Source: an uncultured Akkermansia sp.
Lineage (GTDB): Bacteria > Verrucomicrobiota > Verrucomicrobiia > Verrucomicrobiales > Akkermansiaceae
NCBI GenBank assembly: GCA_947589345.1
Contig: CANQAC010000003.1
Span: 22,420-86,419, forward strand
DNA: 64,000 nucleotides
Reading direction: 5' to 3'
The translations under genes and the position numbers were made by a program. Below, piece by piece: positions 42,956 through 52,189 of this stretch (positions are counted from its first letter, which is position 1; each line of letters opens with the position of its first letter). The notes beneath the pieces are model-generated. The model saw only the letters and a list, made by a program, of their open reading frames with translations, had not been told where the DNA came from and made no database searches.

Positions 42956-45262
42956 CTACCTGTTCGATTCATCGCCGATGGCATTGCGTAACGCATCGAT
43001 AAGCTCCCTGCATTTCGTTGCATTCGCATTCTTCTCGCGCTGAGAGGCGTATTCATCCGGGAAAATACACTGCTTGAGCTTTCTTAACACGTTCTCCCAA
43101 GCTTCTTCCACATGTTCCCGAGTGCAAAGTTTCATGCTCGCATCACATACGCCATCTTCTAACAATGATTGATACTTAACGCGGTTGCCCTTTACCTTCT
43201 CAGTAATGAAACACAGTGCCGCGAAGATAACCTTGCGTGCGAAGTCAGAAAACTCCTTCCCCGGTGCACTTTCAGAGGGGAGCTGGGTCTTCTCATCCTT
43301 CAAGTATTTAGCCATCTCTTTCGTCTTTGAATCACTCGATTTTTCAAGAACCTCGATGACAGGTTGTTTGATAAATGTCATACGTCCGGCTTTCCAACGC
43401 AAGTAATCCAACAAGTTCAGTGCGGGGCGAAGTTCGTCTAACGACACGTACTTGGCGCTCTCCCGTATGTCCACCAATCTCTTGATACCTTCGATAATTA
43501 AGTCGGCGCCATACGTTTCAGACTCCAGTTTTTCACTCAAGGACTTGAGCTTTTCGCCCGAATCCGAGCCGGAACACAATCTCTGCATCACCTGGTCAGT
43601 CAGGGCCTTACTCAGCACTCCCTCCACAAGCTCTTGGACGTGCGGTCCGATCTCTGCTGCAACCTCGGACAACTTACCGATATATTCACTCAGTTTGTCT
43701 TGGAAGCCGGAGAAAACTTTTTCTATGGGATGTCTACCCCTATTTAAGGTCTTTTTCATCTCCTCCTCGGTAATTTCACTTCTCACCTTCTTCTGCCATA
43801 TCTCTTCCTCCCACGTTTTCTTGATTCTTTCCACTTTTTCAAGCATCACGCTAAGCTTCTGATCAGGCTCCGTCTGTTGGCATATTTTACTCGTCAACTC
43901 ACCAAAATTGCCCTTGAGGCGATCCAGAAAGTTATCTCCCGTTGTATATCGGAACCACGCTGTGAACTTACCATTCATCGCTTCCTCCATCTCGTCGGGC
44001 AACTTAGGAGCCTGCTCCTGCAGCGGCTTAATCACCTCGTTGCGTACCCCGTTTTCAAGGTTGGAGATTTCATCCCACAGGCTCCGAATCATCTTTTCGT
44101 CTTCCCGCGGCAGCACCTCACTCAACCGCTCATTCAGATAGGCTTTAAATTGAGTCAAGGAGGTTTCATCGGTCACATCACAAGGTGGAGGAAGGTTGGG
44201 AATCACGTTTTTCTCGCGAACTTCCGACAAACGTCTTTGAGCAGAACTCCCATCAGCATCCGCCGGTTTATACCAGTTGACGAGGAAGATGGCGCGTTCA
44301 CGAATGGGATAGTCCTTATCGCTCACTTGCTCTAAATTGGCAATGAACTGAGCCAGCGAGCCGGTGATGCTCGGAGAATCTTTCGGTCGATCGAGAATAA
44401 CGAGCATATCCGTATCCTCTTTCAAGGTTTTGAGTGTCCGACGCAATGCTTGTGGATTCGGATCATCCACCCCGGGTGTATCGCACAAGCACTGATGTTC
44501 ATCCCCGTTCGGGTAACACTTTCTGACGAGCAGGCGACTTATCAAAGGCTGTTGATCTATTTCCTTTGAATGCGCCGCAAGCGTGCGGAGCTTGTCTATC
44601 GAATCTTCCCTTTCCTGACCGAGTACCGAAAAATTGCTGCCGAGAGCTTTTTGGATGCTATGCAAATGCTCAAGTGCTGGTCCGTAATTTAGCGCTGCCA
44701 TTGAACTGAGTGCCTTCACTTCCGGCAACCGCATGGAGGCAAATGCGGTCAGATTTTCAACTTTCGGCAAGGGAGCATACTCCTCCGGCTTTTCCCATAT
44801 GGTTCCATTGCCTTTGTTCAGATGCTCCACTTCGCAGTTGATGATATCCAGCAACTCGTCTTCTTTGTAATAAACAACAGTGATGCCCTCCCCACTGGGG
44901 TTTGCCACATGAGTAATCTCACACGAAACAGCCGTGCACCGCTCATTCGCGGCGGGCAAATCCTCAATCCCCGTGAGATTCTTCAAAAAGGTAGTCTTGC
45001 CGGCTTTCTCAGTCCCCGCCACCGCAATATTGATGACTCCCTTCTCAAAGAGTCGCACCTTATGCTCGATTCTCGCAGCCAGCTCGCTCACCTCATTGAT
45101 GTAATGTCGGATCTTTTGAGGCTTGTTTTCGAAAGCTTGAGATAGCTCCGCCGCAGTTAAAGCGTCCTTGAGCTTCTGCAACTTCTCACGCTGTTTCTTC
45201 AATGTCGGAGTCTGTTTTTGCCGATTTTCGATGATTTCTTTGTTGATGAGTGTGTTTCCCAT
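42956..45262 (-). CDS. Divergent dynamin-like GTPase
   Basis: 768 residues, first gene of the operon. P-loop AGTEKAGKTTF (82-92), G2 Thr110, G3 DTPGVDD (261-267), with a long insert between them. Unlike the other four it has Thr instead of Asp or Glu after the first Gly of the P-loop. The rest is helical and charged, with several coiled-coil stretches, and lacks a clear transmembrane paddle. An ALNLLD/ALCFITEK-like hydrophobic stretch is too short to be a helix across the membrane. A soluble partner of the membrane-active copies is one possibility. Confidence 0.75.
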   Translation of the reverse strand: MGNTLINKEIIENRQKQTPTLKKQREKLQKLKDALTAAELSQAFENKPQKIRHYINEVSELAARIEHKVRLFEKGVINIAVAGTEKAGKTTFLKNLTGIEDLPAANERCTAVSCEITHVANPSGEGITVVYYKEDELLDIINCEVEHLNKGNGTIWEKPEEYAPLPKVENLTAFASMRLPEVKALSSMAALNYGPALEHLHSIQKALGSNFSVLGQEREDSIDKLRTLAAHSKEIDQQPLISRLLVRKCYPNGDEHQCLCDTPGVDDPNPQALRRTLKTLKEDTDMLVILDRPKDSPSITGSLAQFIANLEQVSDKDYPIRERAIFLVNWYKPADADGSSAQRRLSEVREKNVIPNLPPPCDVTDETSLTQFKAYLNERLSEVLPREDEKMIRSLWDEISNLENGVRNEVIKPLQEQAPKLPDEMEEAMNGKFTAWFRYTTGDNFLDRLKGNFGELTSKICQQTEPDQKLSVMLEKVERIKKTWEEEIWQKKVRSEITEEEMKKTLNRGRHPIEKVFSGFQDKLSEYIGKLSEVAAEIGPHVQELVEGVLSKALTDQVMQRLCSGSDSGEKLKSLSEKLESETYGADLIIEGIKRLVDIRESAKYVSLDELRPALNLLDYLRWKAGRMTFIKQPVIEVLEKSSDSKTKEMAKYLKDEKTQLPSESAPGKEFSDFARKVIFAALCFITEKVKGNRVKYQSLLEDGVCDASMKLCTREHVEEAWENVLRKLKQCIFPDEYASQREKNANATKCRELIDALRNAIGDESNR

Positions 45263-45447
45263 GGTCAGGTTTGTATTTAATTTTGCTATCTTCTTTTTCT
45301 CGTTTCAGGTACGTTTGAGAAAGCTTTTTCAGAGCGGGAAAAGTCATATATACATCTTTAAATTGATTATATTAGCTATTTTTACTATTTTAACTCGCTT
45401 TTTAAATAGTTTTTCATCGATTCAGTTCTCTCCGCTCCGGACTAGTT
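45263..45447. other. AT-rich leader region of the dynamin operon
   Basis: 185 bases, strikingly A+T-rich. A TATAAT with weak upstream TTAAAA (minus strand) could be the operon promoter. No terminator separates this from the gene at 45448-45959. Confidence 0.35.
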
Positions 45448-45543
45448 TTATATCTTTTCGTTAGATATGTCCAGATAAAAATAAAGCTCATAGTAGAATT
45501 TTAGAGAAGTTTTATAGATCGGTTCATAAGAAAGACAAACGGA

Positions 45544-45552
45544 GGGGGGGGG
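45544..45552. repeat. Homopolymer G9/C9 tract
   Basis: Nine G on the plus strand, inside the frame-interrupted gene near its 3' end. Confidence 0.9.
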
Positions 45553-45926
45553 AAGCTCCGGAATGGGACAAGAGCATGGATAACATGTTAGAAAACTTTT
45601 CTCCTCCATCAAGGATAGGGACCTTGAATTTGGCATGCTTTCCATTTTTACGGGTACACAGTAAATCACCAAACGGACAATCTCCCTCAAGCGCGAAGAG
45701 GCGTACGCTCTCCGGCTCTTCGTGAACATACGCTGCTGCCAAAGTCCAACGATTCAAATACTGCGTTATTCGCTTCCCGCGGTCGCAAACCTCCCTCCAA
45801 TACCCCTCCCTCAAGGTAGAATCCAAACGTCCGACGCTCGGCTTCCCTGCCTCTTGATTCTGACTAGCAGCAAAAATTCCCCTCAACTCATCCCTCAGGA
45901 TGTTGAGTCCACCTCTTACTCCTCGC

Positions 45927-45937
45927 GGGGGGGGGGG
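45927..45937. repeat. Homopolymer G11/C11 tract
   Basis: Eleven G on the plus strand, eight codons after the ATG of the frame-interrupted gene. Tracts of this length are prone to slipped-strand changes. Confidence 0.9.
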
Positions 45938-45959
45938 ATTGATTCTTAACGCGTTGCAT

Positions 45960-46810
45960 AATTTGAGTCACGCTCGACAGGGGAACATATATCACAAAAA
46001 TATCGAGAATACAAGTATTTTTTTACATGATGTCATGCACCATCGCAACCAATCACCTCACGGAGATTGAACAGGGACTGCCTCCGGCAGACTTTGTTCT
46101 ATCACCGCATTTTGGAGCGGCTCTTTTTTCTCGCGTGCTTGATCAATCCCATCCTGGATCAACCGCAGCACGACCAATCAGGACACAATCATGAAGACGA
46201 TGAATCGCCGGTCGAACATGACGGCTTTGCTCCACTCTACGTCAGATTCCACCCGCGCGCGGACGCAGTACCTCCATACTTCTTACTACGCCGTTCAATT
46301 AGCATGCTACTGGGGCGTACCATCACATGTTTATCAATCTTTTACAGCTACAGGGAGAAATACGGTTGGCCTTATTTTCATACTCTTTTTAGGTGTGTCA
46401 GAAATTAATTTCTGCCCTCTTTCTTGAGAAGTATTGCTTTAGGAGGCATGAAATCGGCACGGAGTTTGACTTTGCTCGAAAACCCTCTTCCCCACGTCAT
46501 TTCCGTCGTGTAAGTGAACTCAGGAAGATTTTCCAAAAAACAATATCTTACCGAATAACATGCGCGTATTCACACAGAATCAACGGGAAGAATCGGCAAG
46601 GCAACGAAATCCGCAAGTACGGTATTCAAGGCGACACGCGCCGCAAAGGGCATATAGATATGACTCATCGGATATTGCCGGACGGAGGAACCTGATCGCA
46701 GCCGACAGCTATCCGGCTGCACGAGCACGCTGGACAGAAATGAGCAACACCTTGGTAAAATTGTTTTGTCATTATCGCAAAAATTCGATAGACTGCGGGA
46801 ATAGGAGGTG
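45960..46810. other. Long region without a convincing gene
   Basis: 850 bases between the dynamin locus and the protease gene. Several open frames exist on the plus strand (for example 46191-46427, with a hydrophobic C-terminal half, and 46560-46841, which is very basic), but none combines a good ribosome-binding site with protein-like composition. They could be decayed genes. A small GCAGCCG/CGGCTGC hairpin is at 46698-46720. Confidence 0.4.
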
Positions 46811-46885
46811 TATAATAGGTGAGTGCATTTTCTGCGGTTGATGATTCAGCCTGCAGGAGAAAAGCATGAAAAACGCGGGGAAAAT

Positions 46886-49102
46886 ATGAACTGGATCACA
46901 CAGAAAACGACACGCGGACTAGGTTATATCGCCTTGGTGTTCATGGCGAGCAGTTGCGCCGCACCTGCTGCGCCCGATTACAACACGATAGGCAGACAGT
47001 TTTCGGAGGTGTTGCAAAACTCTCATTTTTCGCGGGAGCGTTTTTCAGCATCACTCTACGCTAAGTTTTTGGATTGCTACCTTCAATCCATTGACCCGCA
47101 GCACCTCTACTTTACGCAGGAGGATGTGAATGCTCTGCACAAAAAATACGGGGATTCCTTTGGAGATTATCTGTTGAATCGAGAAACGTCAAATCTGGCG
47201 CAGGAGTTGTATGGCATGTACGCAGAGCGAGCGTTGCGCCACATAGCGCAGGCAGAGGCTATCCTGCACGAGTATGAAAAGAATCCGCCGAAGTTCGATA
47301 GCGACCGCGTGGTGCCGCGCACACGACGCAAGCTTCCAAGAGCAAAAGATGACGCTGAGCTGGATCAGGTGTGGCGCTGCCAGGTGGAAGACATGCTGCT
47401 TTCCGAGGTGTGCCGACGCGAGAATGTAGCCCGTTTGGCGGCAGAGAAAGGGAAGCCGGATCCCAATGCAAAGGAACCCTCCCCGACCGCTAAGATATTG
47501 GCTCGACTGAAGCGGGTGCGCATGGAAGTGCAAGAGGCGGATGAGGAAGATATGGTGACCCACTTGCTCAACGCCGTGGCGCACGTGTATGATCCCCATA
47601 GCGATTACATGGGGGCGCGCGAAGAGAAACAATTTAAGGACATGATCAAGGCCTCTCTGGTGGGCATAGGAGCCCAGCTGCGAGAAGATGATGACGGCTC
47701 CACGAAAATAGAAGGCATTGTCAAAGGGGGACCGGCAGATAAAAACGGACAGCTTAAACTGGGGGATCACGTGGTGGCCGTTGATACAAACGGGGACGGA
47801 AACTGGACGGATATTCTTTTCATGAGCATCGATAAGGTGGTGAACCTCATTCGGGGCAAAAAGGATGTGCCGGTGAGGTTGCGTGTGCAGAGCGCGGAGA
47901 GCGGGGATGAACGCATCATTACCATCGTGCGTGATGAGGTGCCCATGTCAGAATCTCTGGCCGGAGCGCGTATCGTGGATTTACATGAACAGGGGCCGCA
48001 GGGGGAGGTGCGCACCTATCGTCTGGGCATTCTCACACTGCCTTCCTTCTATGTGGATATCGATGGAGGGAATGTACATTGCGCCACCGACGTGCGACGA
48101 ATTCTTGCTCGCATGGTGCGCGAGAAGGTGCAGGGGTTGGTACTCGATCTGCGTACCAATGGTGGCGGCTCACTGGAAGAGGTGCGCAAAATGGTCGGCT
48201 TCTTCACCGGCGCCGGCCCGGTGGTGCAAGTGAAGGATGCGCGGGGGCAGGTGGAACGTCTGACTGTGAGCGGCAAACCCATTTTCCACGGTGATTTGGT
48301 GGTACTCACCAGCAAGGCGAGCGCTTCCGCTTCCGAGATTTTTGCCGGGGCTATGAAAGACTACGGACGCGCCGTGATTGTGGGTGATGACACCACTTTC
48401 GGTAAAGGAACCGTGCAGGTTCCGCGAAGCCTGGCGGATTATATGCCTTTCTTTTCAGCGCGGGAGGGGTGCGGCCTGATCAAGGTGACCGTGCAGAAGT
48501 TTTATCGTATCAACGGGGCATCTACCCAACTGAAAGGAGTGAGCAGCGATATTGAATTGCCAACGGTGACCTCGGGCATGCAGATAGGTGAGGCGGAAAT
48601 GGACCATGCCATGCCGTACGACGCGATTGCAAAAGCGGGGGGCTACGTGTGCGGCACACACACAAGCGCTATCCTGCCAAGGTTGCGAGAATTGAGCGCG
48701 GCGCGTGTGGCAAAGGACGAAGATTTGCAGAACAACGTGTGGTACGCCAACTACCGCCGCCGCATCATTAAAGAGAATTCCTATTCGCTCAACAAAGAGA
48801 AGCGACAAGCTCAAATTGCCGAGTTGCGCGACTTCAAGAAGAAGAGCGATGCAACTCGTAAGCAGCGCTACGAAGCCATGAGCAAAGATGACGCCTCTAA
48901 ATTGACCATCTACCGCCTCAAGCTCACGGATCTGGACAAGGGAGAACTCCCCTTGGCAACAAAGGAAGATAAAGACAATTTCATGCGCGAAGCCAAGGAT
49001 CCGGAGGAAGAATTGGAGGATAACCTTGACTACCCCTCTGACTTGGATCCCGTGTTGCGCGAGGCGCTCTACATCACGCGGGATATGATAGATCTGCGCT
49101 GA
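46886..49102 (+). CDS. prc: Tail-specific (C-terminal processing) protease lipoprotein
   Basis: 738 residues from ATG 46886, preceded by GGGG. The signal ends in a lipobox (VFMASSC), so it is a periplasmic lipoprotein. Domains in order: TSP N-terminal domain (SIDPQHLYFTQEDV...), PDZ (about 250-340, with VGIGAQLREDDDG), S41 protease (LDLRTNGGGSLEE, then catalytic Ser in SKASASASEIFAGAMKDYGRA and the Lys in TTFGKGTVQ) and the C-terminal helical DUF3340. It degrades tagged or misfolded periplasmic proteins and wall hydrolases. A TATAAT at 46811-46816 may be its -10 box. The stop overlaps radC by one base. Confidence 0.93.
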   Translation: MNWITQKTTRGLGYIALVFMASSCAAPAAPDYNTIGRQFSEVLQNSHFSRERFSASLYAKFLDCYLQSIDPQHLYFTQEDVNALHKKYGDSFGDYLLNRETSNLAQELYGMYAERALRHIAQAEAILHEYEKNPPKFDSDRVVPRTRRKLPRAKDDAELDQVWRCQVEDMLLSEVCRRENVARLAAEKGKPDPNAKEPSPTAKILARLKRVRMEVQEADEEDMVTHLLNAVAHVYDPHSDYMGAREEKQFKDMIKASLVGIGAQLREDDDGSTKIEGIVKGGPADKNGQLKLGDHVVAVDTNGDGNWTDILFMSIDKVVNLIRGKKDVPVRLRVQSAESGDERIITIVRDEVPMSESLAGARIVDLHEQGPQGEVRTYRLGILTLPSFYVDIDGGNVHCATDVRRILARMVREKVQGLVLDLRTNGGGSLEEVRKMVGFFTGAGPVVQVKDARGQVERLTVSGKPIFHGDLVVLTSKASASASEIFAGAMKDYGRAVIVGDDTTFGKGTVQVPRSLADYMPFFSAREGCGLIKVTVQKFYRINGASTQLKGVSSDIELPTVTSGMQIGEAEMDHAMPYDAIAKAGGYVCGTHTSAILPRLRELSAARVAKDEDLQNNVWYANYRRRIIKENSYSLNKEKRQAQIAELRDFKKKSDATRKQRYEAMSKDDASKLTIYRLKLTDLDKGELPLATKEDKDNFMREAKDPEEELEDNLDYPSDLDPVLREALYITRDMIDLR

Positions 49103-49860
49103 TGTCCGAACGAAGAGCCACTCCTGATGCCTCTCCTGAAGATAACCGGAGCATGCCGCTGCACCGGGCTGTTACTGCGGATGAAATGCCGCGTGAAAAG
49201 CTCATGGGGCGTGGCCGCAAGGTCCTCACTGATGAGGAGCTGCTTGCGATATTTTTACGTACGGGAATTCACGGGTGCAATGTGCTGGAACTGGCGGAAA
49301 AGTTGAAACGCCGCGCCGGTTCGCTCACTGCGCTGGGCAAATTGGAGGCCTCGGAAATTATGGATCTGGTGAAGGGAATAGGCCCGGCAAAGGCAGCCAC
49401 CCTCGCAGCCGTGTTCGAATTGGGAAAACGCGCTGTGCAAGAGGCGCCGGAACTCAAACGCCTTGCCACGCCTGATGACGTATACAAGCTGATGGCTGAA
49501 GAATTGCGTTATGAAGCTCAGGAGCATTTTTGCGTGCTGTCACTCAATGTCCGTCATGAGGTAATCCACCGGGCGCACATAGCAATTGGTACCCTCTCGC
49601 GAGTCATCCTGCATCCGCGGGATGTGTTCCGTGATCCGATTCGCCACAGCGCTGTTTGCATCATTCTGGTGCATAATCACCCCAGCGGCAACCCTACGCC
49701 AAGCGCACAGGATATCGAACTTACACAAAGACTGGTGCAGGCGGGGCAAACATTGCTCATTCCGGTGGAAGATCACGTGATCATCGGGACAGAGAGCAGG
49801 AACGAGGAAAGGCTCCCCTACTACAGCTTCAGAAAGGAAGGACGGATTCCTGGATCATGA
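49102..49860 (+). CDS. radC: RadC-family JAB-domain protein
   Basis: 252 residues. The N-terminal helix-hairpin-helix domain (GRGRKVLTDEELLAIFLRTG ... VKGIGPAKAATLAAVFELGKR) precedes the MPN/JAB metalloprotease-like domain with the zinc motif HNHPSGNPTPSAQD. RadC was named for DNA repair but its activity is unsettled; it is often near mobile or defence genes. ATG starts within the protease stop codon, and its end overlaps the TatD-like gene by four bases. Confidence 0.92.
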   Translation: MSERRATPDASPEDNRSMPLHRAVTADEMPREKLMGRGRKVLTDEELLAIFLRTGIHGCNVLELAEKLKRRAGSLTALGKLEASEIMDLVKGIGPAKAATLAAVFELGKRAVQEAPELKRLATPDDVYKLMAEELRYEAQEHFCVLSLNVRHEVIHRAHIAIGTLSRVILHPRDVFRDPIRHSAVCIILVHNHPSGNPTPSAQDIELTQRLVQAGQTLLIPVEDHVIIGTESRNEERLPYYSFRKEGRIPGS

Positions 49861-50480
49861 TGGATTACCACACGCACCATGTCGGCTCACAAGGTGGTTA
49901 CTTGTGCGCGGTGTGCCGCGAAGATTGGGATCGTGTAGCAGCGGCTTGCCCGCCGATGATCCCTTGCTTCGGGGTGCATCCTTGGCACGCTAAGGATGCT
50001 CCCGTTGCACAGACCGCCTATGACCTAGATGAGTACCTGAGTCGCTACCCCAAGGCTCAGGTCGGTGAAAGCGGGCTGGATGCCACCGCGCGCTACCGCG
50101 AGTCGTTGGGTGCGCAGGAAGTCCTGCTGCAGGTGCATCTTGGGGCGGCATTCCGCCATGAGCGCATGGCGCACTTGCACGGCGCCGGAGCTTGGGGATT
50201 ACTGCTGGAACGGCTCAGAAACCGGGAGAAAAAGGGGACCCTGCCGCGTGTGCTGCTGCACGCATGGAATGGCGCGCACGAACTCGCTCGGGATTTCCTT
50301 GCGCTTGGTGCAATCTTTTCTGTCGGGGTACGAGAACTTTCCCATCCCAAAGCCTCGGAACGATATGCGCGCATCCCGGCGGACAGGTTGTACGCGGAGT
50401 CGGATGACCAGCCCGAGAATTTTCCCAAGGCAGTGGCACTACTCTGTTCGTTGCGCAGGGATATAGGAGCGGGCAAGTAG
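49857..50480 (+). CDS. TatD-like metal-dependent hydrolase
   Basis: 207 residues, shorter than typical TatD (about 260). The metal-binding pattern is present: HTH (H5, H7), VGESGLDA with the bridging Glu, LLHAWNG and a final Asp in YAESDDQPENF. The residues between HTH and VGESGLD are shortened, and the family norm ETDxP is ESDDQ. TatD enzymes are DNases/phosphoesterases. Coupled to radC by an ATGA overlap, so both are likely co-expressed with the protease. Confidence 0.75.
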   Translation: MMDYHTHHVGSQGGYLCAVCREDWDRVAAACPPMIPCFGVHPWHAKDAPVAQTAYDLDEYLSRYPKAQVGESGLDATARYRESLGAQEVLLQVHLGAAFRHERMAHLHGAGAWGLLLERLRNREKKGTLPRVLLHAWNGAHELARDFLALGAIFSVGVRELSHPKASERYARIPADRLYAESDDQPENFPKAVALLCSLRRDIGAGK

Positions 50481-50496
50481 CAGCCGGTGATCTCGT

Positions 50497-50982
50497 TCAA
50501 CGCGGACGTGTGCGTTTGTAGGGGCCGTCCCCCACAGAAAGCACGTCTATGCGCACCCGAGCCAGTCCGTTGTGATGGAAGCGCAACTTATGCGCCACAG
50601 CCGTGCTGACATCAATGAGCCGACCTGCGATGTATGGGCCTCGATCCGCTACGCGCACCGTACAGCTCTGTCCATTTTCAAGGTTTGTGATGCGCGCTGT
50701 GCAAGGCAGAGGCAAAGTTCGGTGTGCGGCGTAGTACTGATTGCGGTACAAACGTTCCCCGATAGCGCCACACGCCCCATTAGCTTCGTAGTGGGAGGCG
50801 ATACCCACCGCACTGTAACGCAGGGCCTGATCCACATTCATGGGCACAAAGCGCATTCCCTTGAGTGTGTACGGAGCCATCTTATACCCGCGGTAGGGCG
50901 GTTGAGCAGCATAGTGCTGCTGGCAAGCCGTCACCGTCAGCGCCATCCAAGCCGCCAAAAGCCTCTGCGCTATCCTGCTCAT
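50497..50982 (-). CDS. rlpA: RlpA-like lipoprotein
   Basis: 161 residues from ATG 50982. The signal ends in a lipobox (LTVTACQQ). The C-terminal double-psi beta-barrel (RlpA/DPBB) shows GIASHYEANG, AAHRTLPLPCTARITNLENGQSCTVRVADRGPYIAGRLIDVST and ARVRIDVL. RlpA acts on naked peptidoglycan strands at the septum or stabilises them. There is no SPOR domain, unlike the E. coli protein. It is 23 bases downstream of fabG on the same strand. Confidence 0.85.
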   Translation of the reverse strand: MSRIAQRLLAAWMALTVTACQQHYAAQPPYRGYKMAPYTLKGMRFVPMNVDQALRYSAVGIASHYEANGACGAIGERLYRNQYYAAHRTLPLPCTARITNLENGQSCTVRVADRGPYIAGRLIDVSTAVAHKLRFHHNGLARVRIDVLSVGDGPYKRTRPR

Positions 50983-51005
50983 CAGTTTTGCGGCTCTCAA
51001 GCGGG

Positions 51006-51752
51006 TCACATGCACATGCCACCATCGCAGACCAGCACCTGGCCGGTGACGTAGCGAGCTTCATCAGAAGCGAGGAAAAGTGCGCAGTTGGCGATGTCTT
51101 CCGGCTTACCCATATCACCCAGCGGAATGCGGGTCAGCAGAGCCTCGCGAGCTTTTTCAGGAATGGCATCCGTCATTTCAGTAGCGATAAAACCCGGAGC
51201 AATTGCATTGCAGGTCACCCTGCGGGATGCGAGTTCCTGCGCCACTGATTTGGTAAACCCGATGACACCGGCTTTGGAGGCAGCGTAATTCGCCTGACCG
51301 ACATTGCCGGATACACCAACAATAGAACTCATGTTAATGATGCGCCCGGCTGGGCTCTTCATGAGGACACGCTGCAGGGCCTTCACAAAAAGGAAAGCGC
51401 TCTTGAGGTTTGTGGCCATCACAGCATCCCAATCCTCTTCCTTCATGCGCATAAGCAGCCCATCCCTGGTAATGCCGGCATTGTTGACCAGAATATCGAT
51501 CACCGGGAACTGCGTCAAGATAGCTTTCACGCAGGAATCAACGGCTTGCGCATCTGCTACATCACAAGGAAAGGCCTGACAACTCCCGGGAATCTCCTCG
51601 TTGATTTTGGCCGCAGCTCCCTCGCATGAGGCGGGATTGCGCGAGATGAGGACGACTTTGGCTCCCTCCTGCGCAAAGCGGTGAGCAATAGCGTATCCAA
51701 TACCGCGACCGGCTCCGGTCACCACAGCAGTTTTTCCTGCAAGTCTGTTCAT
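51006..51752 (-). CDS. fabG: 3-oxoacyl-ACP reductase
   Basis: 248 residues from ATG 51752. Short-chain dehydrogenase with TGAGRGIG (NADP-binding), NNAGITRDGLLMRM, the catalytic Ser in INMSSIVGVSGN, YAASKAG (Tyr and Lys) and ATEMTDAIPEKAR, all as in FabG. It reduces 3-ketoacyl-ACP in fatty-acid elongation. The gene is not in a fab cluster; rlpA follows it. Confidence 0.93.
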   Translation of the reverse strand: MNRLAGKTAVVTGAGRGIGYAIAHRFAQEGAKVVLISRNPASCEGAAAKINEEIPGSCQAFPCDVADAQAVDSCVKAILTQFPVIDILVNNAGITRDGLLMRMKEEDWDAVMATNLKSAFLFVKALQRVLMKSPAGRIINMSSIVGVSGNVGQANYAASKAGVIGFTKSVAQELASRRVTCNAIAPGFIATEMTDAIPEKAREALLTRIPLGDMGKPEDIANCALFLASDEARYVTGQVLVCDGGMCM

Positions 51753-51761
51753 ACGCACGTC

Positions 51762-51790
51762 ATTCTAGCTGATTTTCGTCACCGTGTCAA
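51762..51790 (-). promoter_or_regulatory. Promoter of fabG
   Basis: Minus strand: consensus TTGACA (51785-51790), 17-bp spacer, TAGAAT (51762-51767), 9 bases before the ATG. Confidence 0.65.
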
Positions 51791-51858
51791 TGAAGCAGTC
51801 AACGAACGTCAGGCAATCGAATTGAAGTCAGCAAACGCCGAGGGATTCAAAATTGTGC

Positions 51859-51886
51859 TTGACAACACCAAAGGGTATGCTATACT
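51859..51886 (+). promoter_or_regulatory. Promoter of tRNA-Glu
   Basis: TTGACA (51859-51864), 16-bp spacer, TATACT (51881-51886) with TATGC just before it. Confidence 0.65.
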
Positions 51887-51945
51887 GCGCCTGCTTTTGT
51901 GCAGACGCAGTTTGAAGTTGCGCTGACGGCGAGAGTGAAGCATTT

Positions 51946-52017
51946 GTCCCCATCGTCTAGGGGTTAGGACATATGATTCTCAGTCATAGAACCGCGGTTC
52001 GAATCCGCGTGGGGATG
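51946..52017 (+). tRNA. tRNA-Glu (anticodon CTC)
   Basis: Full cloverleaf: 7-bp acceptor stem (GTCCCCA/TGGGGAT, first pair G-U), D-arm GTCTAGGGGTTAGGAC, anticodon stem TATGA/TCATA with loop TTCTCAG (anticodon CTC, reads GAG), T-arm GCGGTTCGAATCCGC. CCA is not encoded. Flanked by a promoter and a strong terminator. Confidence 0.93.
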
Positions 52018-52022
52018 CTCAA

Positions 52023-52058
52023 AGAGGGGCGGCTCTGAACAGAGCCGCCCCTCTTTTT
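52023..52058 (+). terminator. Terminator of tRNA-Glu
   Basis: Perfect 14-bp GC-rich stem (AGAGGGGCGGCTCT and its complement) with a four-base GAAC loop, then TTTTT. Confidence 0.93.
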
Positions 52059-52189
52059 GACATCCGTCCACTGCCCCATCCAATACGGACTCTTCCCATC
52101 CCTACAAACAATCACATCGCTTACTAGACAGCTCGTGCCATTCTCGTGCGTCATGCGCCGTTTATTAAATACCCCCGCCCCAAATCAAT

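Larger units (their letters stand above)
45448..45959 (-). pseudogene. Frame-interrupted gene with two C-tracts (possibly phase-variable)
   Basis: ATG 45959 opens a minus-strand frame (MQRVKNQS) that runs into a C11 tract and then leaves frame. The downstream frame, intact for about 130 codons, reads LNILRDELRGIFAASQNQE ... GYWREVCDRGKRITQYLNRW ... ALEGDCPFGDLL and has no good start codon of its own. A C9 tract near its end again separates it from an in-phase tail (SVCLSYEPIYKTSLKFYYELYFYL). Loss of one C in each tract would give one continuous protein of about 165-170 residues. No family recognised. Sequencing error in the homopolymers is the alternative. Confidence 0.5.

Noticed and set aside
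46811-46823. GTG at 46823 as leaderless start of the tail-specific protease
   Set aside because: TATAAT ends 6 bases before it, but the lipoprotein signal begins at ATG 46886 with GGGG upstream; kept the latter.
46067-46841. Three overlapping plus-strand frames (46067, 46191, 46560)
   Set aside because: Weak or absent ribosome-binding sites and unstable composition; described only as a gene-poor region.
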